From an uncultured bacterium (GTDB lineage: Bacteria > Cyanobacteriota > Vampirovibrionia > Gastranaerophilales > Gastranaerophilaceae), in contig CAMDZX010000007.1 of assembly GCA_945910925.1 (NCBI GenBank), positions 1 to 27,255 of the forward strand: a stretch of 27,255 bases of DNA, written 5' to 3'. The first letter of the stretch is position 1. Each line of letters begins with the position of its first letter. Below the pieces are notes generated by a model that was not told the origin of the DNA, did not search any database, and saw only the letters and a program-made list of their open reading frames with translations. Made by a program: the position numbers and the translations under genes. Shown here one piece after another: positions 13,679 to 22,231 of this stretch.

Positions 13679-14713
13679 ATGAGTGTTGTCTTACAGGAAA
13701 AAGTAGATATAAAAGAGGATGTTCTTTTTCAATTAGATAAAGAATTGCTCGAAATCTTGCTAAAAGATCATAGTTCTAATAAGAATATTATTTGGGCTAT
13801 TGATGATTATAAAATATATGGCAACAATTTTTCTGCGAGTGATTATATAACAATAGAATCTATAACCGGGAAAAATGGTAATATAATAAAGCCGAGAACA
13901 GAAAAGTCAAAAGAAGAACAAGTTATTAGAATAAGACAAAAAGCAGAAGTATTTACTCCGTCTTGGATTTGTAATGCCCAAAATAATCTAATTGATAATG
14001 ATTGGTTTAAATCTAATACTGTATTCAACAAAGAAATTGATAAAGGTTGGATTACAAATAATCAAAAAGTCAAATTCCCAAATGGCAAAACTTGGCAAGA
14101 ATACGTTAAATTAGTTCGAATGGAAATCACTTGCGGAGAAGCTCCATATTTGACAAGTAGGTATGATTCAACAACCGGTGAATATATTGAGCCAAAAGAC
14201 AGAATAGGATTGTTAGATCGAAAATTAAGGGTAATATCTGAAAATATTTCCATAGAACAATTATGGATAGAATGGGCAATTGTAGCAGTTCAAAATATTT
14301 ATGGCTATGATTGGCAAGGTGATAATGTTCTTCTTGCAAGGGAAAATGTTTTATATGCAGTTTTAGAATATTTTGAATACAAATTTAATAAGACATTACC
14401 AACTAATATAATAAAAGAATTGTCTGAAATTGTCTCTTGGAATATATGGCAAATGGATGGCTTAAAGTTCGTTATACCAAATAGTTGTGTAGATGAAATA
14501 ATTGAAGAAAAAACTCAATTATCTTTGTTTACAATAGAACCTGACAAACAAGAAGTACAATTACCTATAAATGAATTAAAGAAATGGGATAGACAATGTA
14601 AAGGTTGTAAAAATAATAATCCTTTAAAGCATACTGGAATATATTGCTATATTATGGATTGGTTAAAAAATAAAAAAGTTAGGTTTGTCGATATAGTTTA
14701 TGGGGTAAAATAG
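13679..14713 (+). CDS. Restriction-modification subunit, N6-MTase-like
   Basis: 344 aa. EVFTPSWICNAQNN (90-103) looks like motif X of N6-adenine methyltransferases, and RMEITCGEAPYLTSRYD (147-163) occupies the place of the SAM-binding motif I. No NPPY-type motif IV is present, so it is unlikely to methylate alone. A small Cys motif (CKGCKNNN near 310) near the C-terminus may bind metal. The same kind of short protein is, to my knowledge, usually found directly before a large helicase/methyltransferase, as here: the next gene begins with the base after its stop codon. I infer an accessory or specificity role in a shared complex. Confidence 0.6.
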   Translation: MSVVLQEKVDIKEDVLFQLDKELLEILLKDHSSNKNIIWAIDDYKIYGNNFSASDYITIESITGKNGNIIKPRTEKSKEEQVIRIRQKAEVFTPSWICNAQNNLIDNDWFKSNTVFNKEIDKGWITNNQKVKFPNGKTWQEYVKLVRMEITCGEAPYLTSRYDSTTGEYIEPKDRIGLLDRKLRVISENISIEQLWIEWAIVAVQNIYGYDWQGDNVLLARENVLYAVLEYFEYKFNKTLPTNIIKELSEIVSWNIWQMDGLKFVIPNSCVDEIIEEKTQLSLFTIEPDKQEVQLPINELKKWDRQCKGCKNNNPLKHTGIYCYIMDWLKNKKVRFVDIVYGVK

Positions 14714-17700
14714 GTGGAAGATAAAATATTATTTGAAAAGACATTTCAAAGAAAATTAATTTATGTTTTTAGAATAAATGATGAAGCTCACAAAGGACTT
14801 TTAAAAATTGGCGATGCAACAATTAAGTCTGATTTACCAAATGAAAAACTAACCCCATCTTGTTCTGAACTTAACAAAGCAGCGAAACAACGAATTAATA
14901 GCTATACTAATACTGCTGGGATTGATTATGAACTTTTATACACAGAATTAGCGATAAGAACAGAAAAAGATAAAAACAATAATGTTATTATCCAATCATT
15001 TAGGGATAAAAAAGTACACGAACTTCTTGAAAATTCCGGTATAACAAAGGTTAAAGTTAATAATACAACAGGTCAAGAGTGGTACAAAATTGATTTGGAA
15101 ACGGCAAAAAATGCAATTAAAGCGGTTAAAAATAACCAAATATCTCTGACCCCGGGACAAATTTCAACAAATAAAAACCCAATTATATTCAGACCTGAAC
15201 AAAAGGATGCTATTACCAAAACTATTAAAACTTTAAAAACTTCAGACAGGATGTTATGGAATGCAAAAATGCGTTTTGGTAAAACAATTTGTGCGTTGGA
15301 AGTTACAAAACAATTAGGCTTTCAAAAAACGTTGATTATTTCACATAGACCTGTCGTTGATAGTGGCTGGCATGATGATTTTAATAAAATATTCAAAGAT
15401 GAAGATAAAACTGAATATATCGCAAAAGGAATTAAGTTCGACATAGAAGAAAAAATTAAAAAGAATGAGAAATTTATTTATTTTATGTCTATCCAAGACT
15501 TAAGAGGTTCGCAAATTGTTGGTGGCAATTTTGATAAAAATGACAAAATATTTGAAACAATGTGGGATTTTATTATTATAGATGAAGCTCACGAGGGTAC
15601 AACCACATCACTTGGTAATGACGTAAAAGAACTCTTAAGGACAGATAATCACACAAAAATTTTAGAATTATCAGGCACTCCATTTAATATTATGGACAAG
15701 TATGAACAAAACAATGTTTATACTTGGGATTATATGATGGAACAGTCCTCTAAACAAAAATGGGATATTGAACATTTTGGAGATTCTAATCCTTATGAAG
15801 AATTGCCACAAATGAAAATATACACCTATGATTTGGGCGAAAGTTTAGGCGTAAGCGAATATGAGGAAATTGAAGATAAGGCTTTTAATTTCAAGGAATT
15901 TTTTAGAACCTGGACTTTAGATGATAATAAAAAACCTGCGGATGCGATAATTGGGGACTTTGTACATAAAGTAGATATTGAAAATTTCTTAAATTTAATA
16001 ACAAATAAAAATGATTGTAATAATTATCCATATTCTTGTGAAGAATATAGAAACTTTTTTAAGCATTCATTATGGATGTTGCCGGGTGTAAAAGAAGCAA
16101 AAGCATTAAGTACAATGTTAAAAAGCCACCCTGTTTTCGGTTCAGGACAATTTGAAATTGTAAATATTGCAGGTGATGGTGACGAAGAAGATGATTCGCA
16201 AGAAGCACTCACAAAAGTAAAAACCGCTATTAAAAAAGCATTAGAAAATGATACTTATACCATTACTCTTTCTTGCGGCAAATTAACAACAGGTGTAACA
16301 ATTCCTGAATGGACTGCTGTTATGATGTTATCGGGTTCTTATTCTACATCAGCCGCTAATTATTTACAAACAATATTCAGAGTTCAATCACCTGCAAATA
16401 TTAATGGAATGAGAAAAGAATATTGCTATGTGTTTGATTTTGCACCCGATCGAACATTAAAAATGATCGCCGATGCAGTACAATTATCAACAAAAGCAGG
16501 TAAAGCAAATAATGCTGATAGGAAATTGATGGGTGAATTTTTAAATTTTTGTCCTGTTATATCCTATAGCGGTACAAGAATGGTTAAATATGATGAGTCA
16601 AAACTTTTGCAACAATTAAAACGTGCTTATGCAGAAAGGGCATTAAAAAGTGGATTTGATGATACAAATTTGTATAATGATGAACTTTTAAAATTAAACG
16701 AGGTTGAATTACAACAATTTGATAATTTAAAAAAAATTATTGGCTCTACTAAAGCATCACCAAAAACAAAAGATATTGATATAAATAAACAGGGTTTAAC
16801 AAACGAAGAACACGAACAATTAGAAAAGTTAAATAAGAAACCCAAAAAAGACAGAACTCCGGAAGAAGAAGCTCGTCTTGAAGAATTAAAAGCACAAAAA
16901 GAACAAAGACAAAATGCAATATCTATTTTAAGAGCCATATCAATAAGAATACCTCTCTTAATATATGGTGCTGATATAAGCAAAGAAATTGTTACCATTG
17001 AAGATTTATTAAAAGATGATGTTATTGACATCAACTCTTGGGAAGAATTTATGCCAAAGGGTGTTGATAAAGAATTATTTAAAACCTTTATTAAATATTA
17101 TGATATTGACGTATTTAATGCTGCAAGTCAAAAAATAAGAAAAATTGTTAAATATGCTGATACTTTATCGCCAACAGAAAGAGCAATGGAAATATCAAAA
17201 TTGTTTTCATATTTTAAAAATCCTGATAAAGAAACGGTTTTAACACCATGGCGAGTTGTAAATATGCACTTGGGCGATTGTTTAGGTGGTTATAATTTCT
17301 TTGATGAAAAATTTGAAAAAGATATAGACGAGCCAAGATTTGTAAATCAGGGCGAAGTAACAAACGAAACTCTAGGTAATACACAAGCTCAAATATTAGA
17401 AATAAATTCTAAAACAGGACTTTATCCGTTATATGTAACATACAGTATTTTTAGAAGTAAATGTCCTGATATAAAAAATACACCCGTTGAAGAACAAAGA
17501 AAAATATGGAATGAAACGGTACAAAATAATATTTATGTTATTTGTAAGACACCTATGGCAAAGAGTATAACAAAAAGAACTCTTGTTGGCTTTAATGATG
17601 TAAAAATTAATGCTCATTATTTCGAAGATTTAATAAATACAATTCAACATAAGCCAAAACAATTTGTAGAAAGAATTAAAAAACCAAATTATTGGAATAA

Positions 17701-18712
17701 AAAGGACAAAGAAGAAATGAGATTTGACGCAGTAGTTGGAAATCCACCATATATGGAAATGGATGGGGGCGCTCAAGCAAGCGCAAGTCCTATCTATCAA
17801 TATTTTGTATCGACAGCCAAGAAAGTAGATCCTTGCTATCTTTCTTTTATAATGCCAACAAGATGGTATGCTGGGGGTAAAGGTTTAGATGGTTTTAGGG
17901 ATGAAATGCTTGAAGATGTGCATATTGAAAAATTGTTCGATTGTTTATCGCCAGAAGATATTTTCCCTAATACAAATATTAGGGGTGGGGTCTGTTATTT
18001 CTTATGGAATAATTCTTATGATAACAATAAAAATTATTCAACAGTAATAACAATCGAAAAAGGAGGTAAACATACCTGTATCAAAAGACCTTTAAAAATT
18101 CCAAATTTAGATATTTTTATTCGTCATAGTCAAGCAATATCAATTCTCAAAAAAACATTGGAATTTAACGAAAAATCTATTTCTGACATAGTATCACCTC
18201 GTCGTCCATTTGGCATAGATGCTAATATTGTTAAAGATAATGGAAATTTTAATAATGAAACTACACATAATAAAATCCTGTGTTTGGGTAAAGGCCAAAA
18301 TTTTGGTTATATAAATAAAAAACTCATAAAAGCACATGAAGAATGGGTTCAAAAATGGAAATTATTTGTTCCTAGAGCGAATAATATAGGAACTGAATTG
18401 AATGATGATAACCTTAATTCAGTAATTGGTAAACCAGGAACTGTTTGTACTGAATCTTATATTATGATTGGAATTAATACAAAATTAAATGAGCAAAAAT
18501 GTAAAATTATAAGTAAATATTTAAAAACAAAATTTGTCAGATTCATGCATAGCCTTGCAAAAGCAAGTCAAGATGCTACAGCTAAAACCTATAGATTCAT
18601 TCCAATGCAAGATTTTAACGAAGAATGGACAGATGAAAAATTATACAAAAAATACGGTTTATCAGAAGAAGAAATAGCGTATATAGAATCAATGATACGA
18701 CCAATGGAATAA
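14714..18712 (+). CDS. Helicase / N6-adenine methyltransferase fusion, restriction enzyme
   Basis: 1332 aa, starting at a GTG directly after the previous stop. Domains in order: an N-terminal stretch KLIYVFRINDEAHKGLLKIGDAT (about 14-36) that resembles GIY-YIG nucleases of the T5orf172 type; an SF2 helicase with Walker A MRFGKT (about 185-190), DEAH box IIDEAHEG (about 288), and SGTPF; a charged coiled-coil insertion (about 695-740); and an adenine methyltransferase with TPWRVVNMHLGDCLGGY, SAM motif ILEINSKTGLYPLY (about 893-906) and catalytic NPPY (about 1009-1012). The C-terminus probably recognises the target sequence. Nuclease, motor and methylase in one chain resemble type ISP/IIG-like enzymes. 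It should restrict unmethylated invading DNA. The nuclease call is the weakest part. Confidence 0.82.
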   Translation: MEDKILFEKTFQRKLIYVFRINDEAHKGLLKIGDATIKSDLPNEKLTPSCSELNKAAKQRINSYTNTAGIDYELLYTELAIRTEKDKNNNVIIQSFRDKKVHELLENSGITKVKVNNTTGQEWYKIDLETAKNAIKAVKNNQISLTPGQISTNKNPIIFRPEQKDAITKTIKTLKTSDRMLWNAKMRFGKTICALEVTKQLGFQKTLIISHRPVVDSGWHDDFNKIFKDEDKTEYIAKGIKFDIEEKIKKNEKFIYFMSIQDLRGSQIVGGNFDKNDKIFETMWDFIIIDEAHEGTTTSLGNDVKELLRTDNHTKILELSGTPFNIMDKYEQNNVYTWDYMMEQSSKQKWDIEHFGDSNPYEELPQMKIYTYDLGESLGVSEYEEIEDKAFNFKEFFRTWTLDDNKKPADAIIGDFVHKVDIENFLNLITNKNDCNNYPYSCEEYRNFFKHSLWMLPGVKEAKALSTMLKSHPVFGSGQFEIVNIAGDGDEEDDSQEALTKVKTAIKKALENDTYTITLSCGKLTTGVTIPEWTAVMMLSGSYSTSAANYLQTIFRVQSPANINGMRKEYCYVFDFAPDRTLKMIADAVQLSTKAGKANNADRKLMGEFLNFCPVISYSGTRMVKYDESKLLQQLKRAYAERALKSGFDDTNLYNDELLKLNEVELQQFDNLKKIIGSTKASPKTKDIDINKQGLTNEEHEQLEKLNKKPKKDRTPEEEARLEELKAQKEQRQNAISILRAISIRIPLLIYGADISKEIVTIEDLLKDDVIDINSWEEFMPKGVDKELFKTFIKYYDIDVFNAASQKIRKIVKYADTLSPTERAMEISKLFSYFKNPDKETVLTPWRVVNMHLGDCLGGYNFFDEKFEKDIDEPRFVNQGEVTNETLGNTQAQILEINSKTGLYPLYVTYSIFRSKCPDIKNTPVEEQRKIWNETVQNNIYVICKTPMAKSITKRTLVGFNDVKINAHYFEDLINTIQHKPKQFVERIKKPNYWNKKDKEEMRFDAVVGNPPYMEMDGGAQASASPIYQYFVSTAKKVDPCYLSFIMPTRWYAGGKGLDGFRDEMLEDVHIEKLFDCLSPEDIFPNTNIRGGVCYFLWNNSYDNNKNYSTVITIEKGGKHTCIKRPLKIPNLDIFIRHSQAISILKKTLEFNEKSISDIVSPRRPFGIDANIVKDNGNFNNETTHNKILCLGKGQNFGYINKKLIKAHEEWVQKWKLFVPRANNIGTELNDDNLNSVIGKPGTVCTESYIMIGINTKLNEQKCKIISKYLKTKFVRFMHSLAKASQDATAKTYRFIPMQDFNEEWTDEKLYKKYGLSEEEIAYIESMIRPME

Positions 18713-18716
18713 AAGA

Positions 18717-19685
18717 ATGCAAATCTCAAAAAAAGATTATAAAAAAGCTAAAAATACATTGTTATGGCGATATATGAGTTTGCCAAAATTTCTTGATTTG
18801 ATATTAAATGGAAGGCTGTACTTTGCAGATTTAGGAACTCTTTCAAAAGAAGATCCATATGAAAGTGCATTTCCATTATATGCAGACTATCCTGTGTATA
18901 TTAAAAAGATAATGGATGAATGCAAACAAAACACAAATAAAGACCCTCAAGCAGCTGCAATTTTGGATGATGCCTTTCCGGATTGTCAAGAATTTGAAAA
19001 AATTTCGAACAATTTTAGAATAATAAAAAGTTCAACATTTGCTAACTGTTGGCATTCAAATAAAGATGAAAATTATGCAATGTGGAAAATATATGCTAAT
19101 AATGATGCAAGCGTAGCAATAGTTACAGATATAGAAATGTTACAGAATGCAATAACTTCTGATAAAAAAATTTCGGCAGGCTTTGTAAAATATAATTATG
19201 GCAAGTTTTTAAGTCAAAAAAGAATACAAGGTTTAAACTCATTTAAAAATTTCAATATGCTAAAAAAATATCTTAAAAAAGCTTCTTTTTACAAAAGAGG
19301 CTGTTTTGAATATGAAAAAGAATTTAGATTAATCTATCAAGCAGACTTTGTTGATGAAAACAAAAATTATGTCAGTGTTGATATCAATAAGTTGATTAAA
19401 TATATTTATATATCTCCAAGTGCAGAAGATTTTATTAAAAATATCATAAAGACAACTTTAAATGAATTAAAAAACTGCAATAAACTTCAATTAGAAATTG
19501 AGAAGATTGTTGTTGAATCATCAATAAAAGGCAATCTTTTAAATGATTATCTTGGCTCTCTTGCAAGATATTGTTTAGAAAACAATAACAATATCAGCAA
19601 TGAAAGCCAAAAATACCAATTGTTGCTGTTGCTAATAATAAGTTCAAGTAATTGCTGGCACAAATTATTAAATAACAATGAATAA
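18717..19685 (+). CDS. DUF2971 family protein in the restriction-modification operon
   Basis: 322 aa with the usual DUF2971 marks: WRYMSLPKFLDLILNGRLYF at the start, ANCWHSNKDENYAMWKIYANN (about 117-137) and the FEYEKEFRLIY block (about 198-208). The biochemical role of the family is not settled; members are often found in defence and mobile DNA. The ATG lies four bases after the stop of the helicase/methylase gene, so it is the third gene of that operon. A second, divergent DUF2971 gene lies at 24725 in the same transposon. Confidence 0.78.
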   Translation: MQISKKDYKKAKNTLLWRYMSLPKFLDLILNGRLYFADLGTLSKEDPYESAFPLYADYPVYIKKIMDECKQNTNKDPQAAAILDDAFPDCQEFEKISNNFRIIKSSTFANCWHSNKDENYAMWKIYANNDASVAIVTDIEMLQNAITSDKKISAGFVKYNYGKFLSQKRIQGLNSFKNFNMLKKYLKKASFYKRGCFEYEKEFRLIYQADFVDENKNYVSVDINKLIKYIYISPSAEDFIKNIIKTTLNELKNCNKLQLEIEKIVVESSIKGNLLNDYLGSLARYCLENNNNISNESQKYQLLLLLIISSSNCWHKLLNNNE

Positions 19686-19892
19686 ACAAGACTTATAATA
19701 ACTTAAAATGACAACATCTAGACACAAAAGAATTTTATTGAGAGTTAATTGTTCACTTTTCAGGGTACACTAGTTCAATAAACGACATTTAAAACTCGTT
19801 TAATTTTATTTAATTTTAGCGTTTGGAGTGGTTTAGGTATAAATCTTCATCTAAAAATTAAACATGTCTTAAAAGCGTTTTAAATGCGTTAT
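19686..19892. other. Intergenic region between convergent operons
   Basis: About 200 AT-rich bases between the restriction-modification operon and the transposition operon, which converge here. The short elements AAAAGCGTTTTA and AATGCGTTATAAAA repeat loosely near 19870-19895. No gene seen. Confidence 0.5.
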
Positions 19893-19919
19893 AAAAAAGC
19901 GGATTAAAAAATCAGCTTT
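19893..19919 (-). terminator. Terminator of the transposition operon
   Basis: Read on the minus strand: AAAGC-GATT / AATC-GCTTT stem with one mismatch, then T6. It lies eight bases beyond the stop of the recombinase-like gene. Confidence 0.7.
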
Positions 19920-19926
19920 GTAAAAT

Positions 19927-21552
19927 TTATTTTATATCTAACGGGTTATAATATTCTTTTTCACCCTCTTCGAGTCTTGCATTATAGATATCAAGGAATG
20001 TTTTTATTGAAGAATATCCGCAAACTTTTCTGATATACGATATCGGAACATTTTGCGTAAGCAACATATTAACAAAATTGTGAATTAAGTCACTTGAATT
20101 AAATTCATCCAAATCTAATTTTTTAGTAATTGGAGTTAAAACAGTTTCTTCAAAATATTTTTGTAAATCTTCTATCCTTTCAATTTGGAATACAAATTCT
20201 TCTTTGGATGGAATATCTTTTGAAAATAATTCAGCAAGGATTTTTGTTGTTTCATCATCAATCGTTAAATACCTAAAAGAAGTATTGACTCTGTGTTTTA
20301 CGATTTTGCCCGCATGTAAAAATTGAGTAATATATATTTTTTTATCAGTTAAAAATATGTTTTTCCATTGCAAAGCTAAAATTTCAGGAACATTGGCACC
20401 CGTTAATAAGGCAAGTCGAATTATCGGATAACCCCAAGAAAAATATGCTTTTGCTATTGATAACATCTTTTCAATTTGAGCTTTTTCTAAAATATTCATA
20501 TCGATTGCAGTTAGAAATTCAATTTGTTTTACAATTTTATCTTTGGAAGGACAGGCATGTGTGATTATATTTTTTACAACACCAAGATAATTTTTTACAG
20601 CTGATACTGAATAACCTGAATTATATTTTTCTTGTTTGTATTTTTTTAAAACTTCTTTGTCTATTTCATTAATCGTATAATTATCAAAATAATATGCTAT
20701 GTGATTTTTATATGATGTTTTGTAATTAAGTAATCTTTCTTGTTTTTTCTCTAATGAAAGTTGTTTGAAATAATTTTCTGCTGCTTCTTTGAAAGTAATA
20801 TTTATTTGTTCTGTATTAACAGTACTTTCACTGCCGTTTGGCACAACAAACTCCGCCGTATTTCTCAAATGCTCAATTGTAGGTTTGCCGAGTTCTTTTG
20901 TTAATCTTGCATAAAAAACTTTTGCGTTAAAAACAAGGGGGGAATCAATTTTATGCGAATTTTGCAATTCGGTTTGTGCTAATTTTAATGCTATTTCTGA
21001 TGAAAATTTATTTTTATTCAAATAATATTTTTTAAATGTATCATAAATAATTTGTGGAGTTTTGGTATTTTTTTGACCTCTGATTTTAGGGAATAATCCT
21101 CTAAGTCCATAATTTTCAAACTGAAGTTGTAGCATTGTTACAGTTGAATAACCGATTGTATCATTAGAATGTTGAGCGTTGTATAAATCAATAACGGATT
21201 TTAAATCTTTTCCTGAAAAACCATTTGTTAGTTTTATTATATTAATTCTTTTATCAACAGTCTTTTTATAACATGGAGAAAGCCTCAAATATTCTTCGTA
21301 TCCGTCTTGTTCTTCAAGGATGAATTCTTGAAACAATTCAGTTTTTCTTTTTACGGTCTGCTTATTTTTTATTTTTGTATAAAAATAAGTATCTTCTTTT
21401 TGCAAAATTACATTTTCCTGAATTAAAACTTCAAGAATTTCTTTTACTTCATTTTCTTCTAACTCTGAAATTGTAACAATTTCATCAAAAGTGAATTTGT
21501 CTAATTTCTTTGCTATTTTTTCAATTGTATTTTTGTTATTAATTTTGTCCAA
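19927..21552 (-). CDS. Catalytically degenerate tyrosine-recombinase-like transposition protein
   Basis: 541 aa. The N-terminus (1-65) looks like a winged helix. Residues ~85-230 form a second helical DNA-binding region (GYSTVTMLQLQFENYGLRGLFPK). From ~245 there is a SAM-like core-binding domain and a C-terminal tyrosine-recombinase fold. The active site is broken: LLTGANVPEILALQW has Asn for the first catalytic Arg (about 384), SSDLIHNF replaces HxLRHT (His to Ser, Arg to Ile), and CGYSS has Tyr for the usual His; only a candidate Tyr in LDIYNA remains. It is the third gene of the muA-muB operon and overlaps muB by 14 bases. I infer a DNA-binding, possibly target-selecting or end-organising role rather than strand exchange. 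Confidence 0.75.
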   Translation of the reverse strand: MDKINNKNTIEKIAKKLDKFTFDEIVTISELEENEVKEILEVLIQENVILQKEDTYFYTKIKNKQTVKRKTELFQEFILEEQDGYEEYLRLSPCYKKTVDKRINIIKLTNGFSGKDLKSVIDLYNAQHSNDTIGYSTVTMLQLQFENYGLRGLFPKIRGQKNTKTPQIIYDTFKKYYLNKNKFSSEIALKLAQTELQNSHKIDSPLVFNAKVFYARLTKELGKPTIEHLRNTAEFVVPNGSESTVNTEQINITFKEAAENYFKQLSLEKKQERLLNYKTSYKNHIAYYFDNYTINEIDKEVLKKYKQEKYNSGYSVSAVKNYLGVVKNIITHACPSKDKIVKQIEFLTAIDMNILEKAQIEKMLSIAKAYFSWGYPIIRLALLTGANVPEILALQWKNIFLTDKKIYITQFLHAGKIVKHRVNTSFRYLTIDDETTKILAELFSKDIPSKEEFVFQIERIEDLQKYFEETVLTPITKKLDLDEFNSSDLIHNFVNMLLTQNVPISYIRKVCGYSSIKTFLDIYNARLEEGEKEYYNPLDIK

Positions 21553-22231
21553 TTTTCAATCCTTTCACTTGTTTAACATCAATTTTATTCAATCCGTTGG
21601 TTTTTGCTAAATTTTCCAAACTTGAAATTGTTTTAATCAGTTGTCTGAACCTGTTTGTATTTTCAAAAATTATTTGTTTAGCTTCATCGGTTATCTTAAT
21701 TTCGGATAATTCATCAACAATAATCTCTACATCTTCTTTTGAAAAAGGTTGAAACTCTATAATTTCAGACAATCTATCATATAAATGCTGATATTTCCCC
21801 AGCTTGTTTTTAGAATTTTGCATACCAATTAAAACAACTGGAATTCCGACATTATCGTGAATATCTCGTAATGCCTCAATCGTATTTCCGTATTCTAATA
21901 AATAATCTATTTCATCAACAATAAGCACTTGTGGTTTTAATTTTAACCTCATTTTGCACCGGTTGCTCAAAGTAGAGATATTTCCTTTTGTATCTTCGCC
22001 AATTTCATACAAAATCTCTTTTAACAACCATTTTGTGTTCATTTTATTCTGTGCTCTGATGTATAGCGCATTATTTCTTGTTGCCCACCAAATTGCGGTG
22101 TGCGATTTTCCTAATCCGGGACATCCATATATTAATCCCATTTTTGGAGTTGCACTTGATTTGTCTATTAAATTATTAATGATGCCGGAAAAATTTTTCA
22201 CATTTTTAGTTTTAACAAATATTTTTCTCAC
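21539..22231 (-). CDS. MuB/TniB-like AAA+ ATPase of the transposon
   Basis: 230 aa AAA+ ATPase. Walker A is GCPGLGKSHT (36-45), Walker B VLIVDEID (102-109), and a sensor-like IPVVLIGMQNSKN follows near 128. In Mu and Tn7-family transposons such ATPases bind target DNA, recruit and activate the DDE transposase, and give target immunity. The size fits MuB/TniB rather than the larger TnsC. The start codon lies at the stop of the transposase gene and its end overlaps the recombinase-like gene, so all three are translated from one message. Confidence 0.9.
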   Translation of the reverse strand: MRKIFVKTKNVKNFSGIINNLIDKSSATPKMGLIYGCPGLGKSHTAIWWATRNNALYIRAQNKMNTKWLLKEILYEIGEDTKGNISTLSNRCKMRLKLKPQVLIVDEIDYLLEYGNTIEALRDIHDNVGIPVVLIGMQNSKNKLGKYQHLYDRLSEIIEFQPFSKEDVEIIVDELSEIKITDEAKQIIFENTNRFRQLIKTISSLENLAKTNGLNKIDVKQVKGLKIGQN

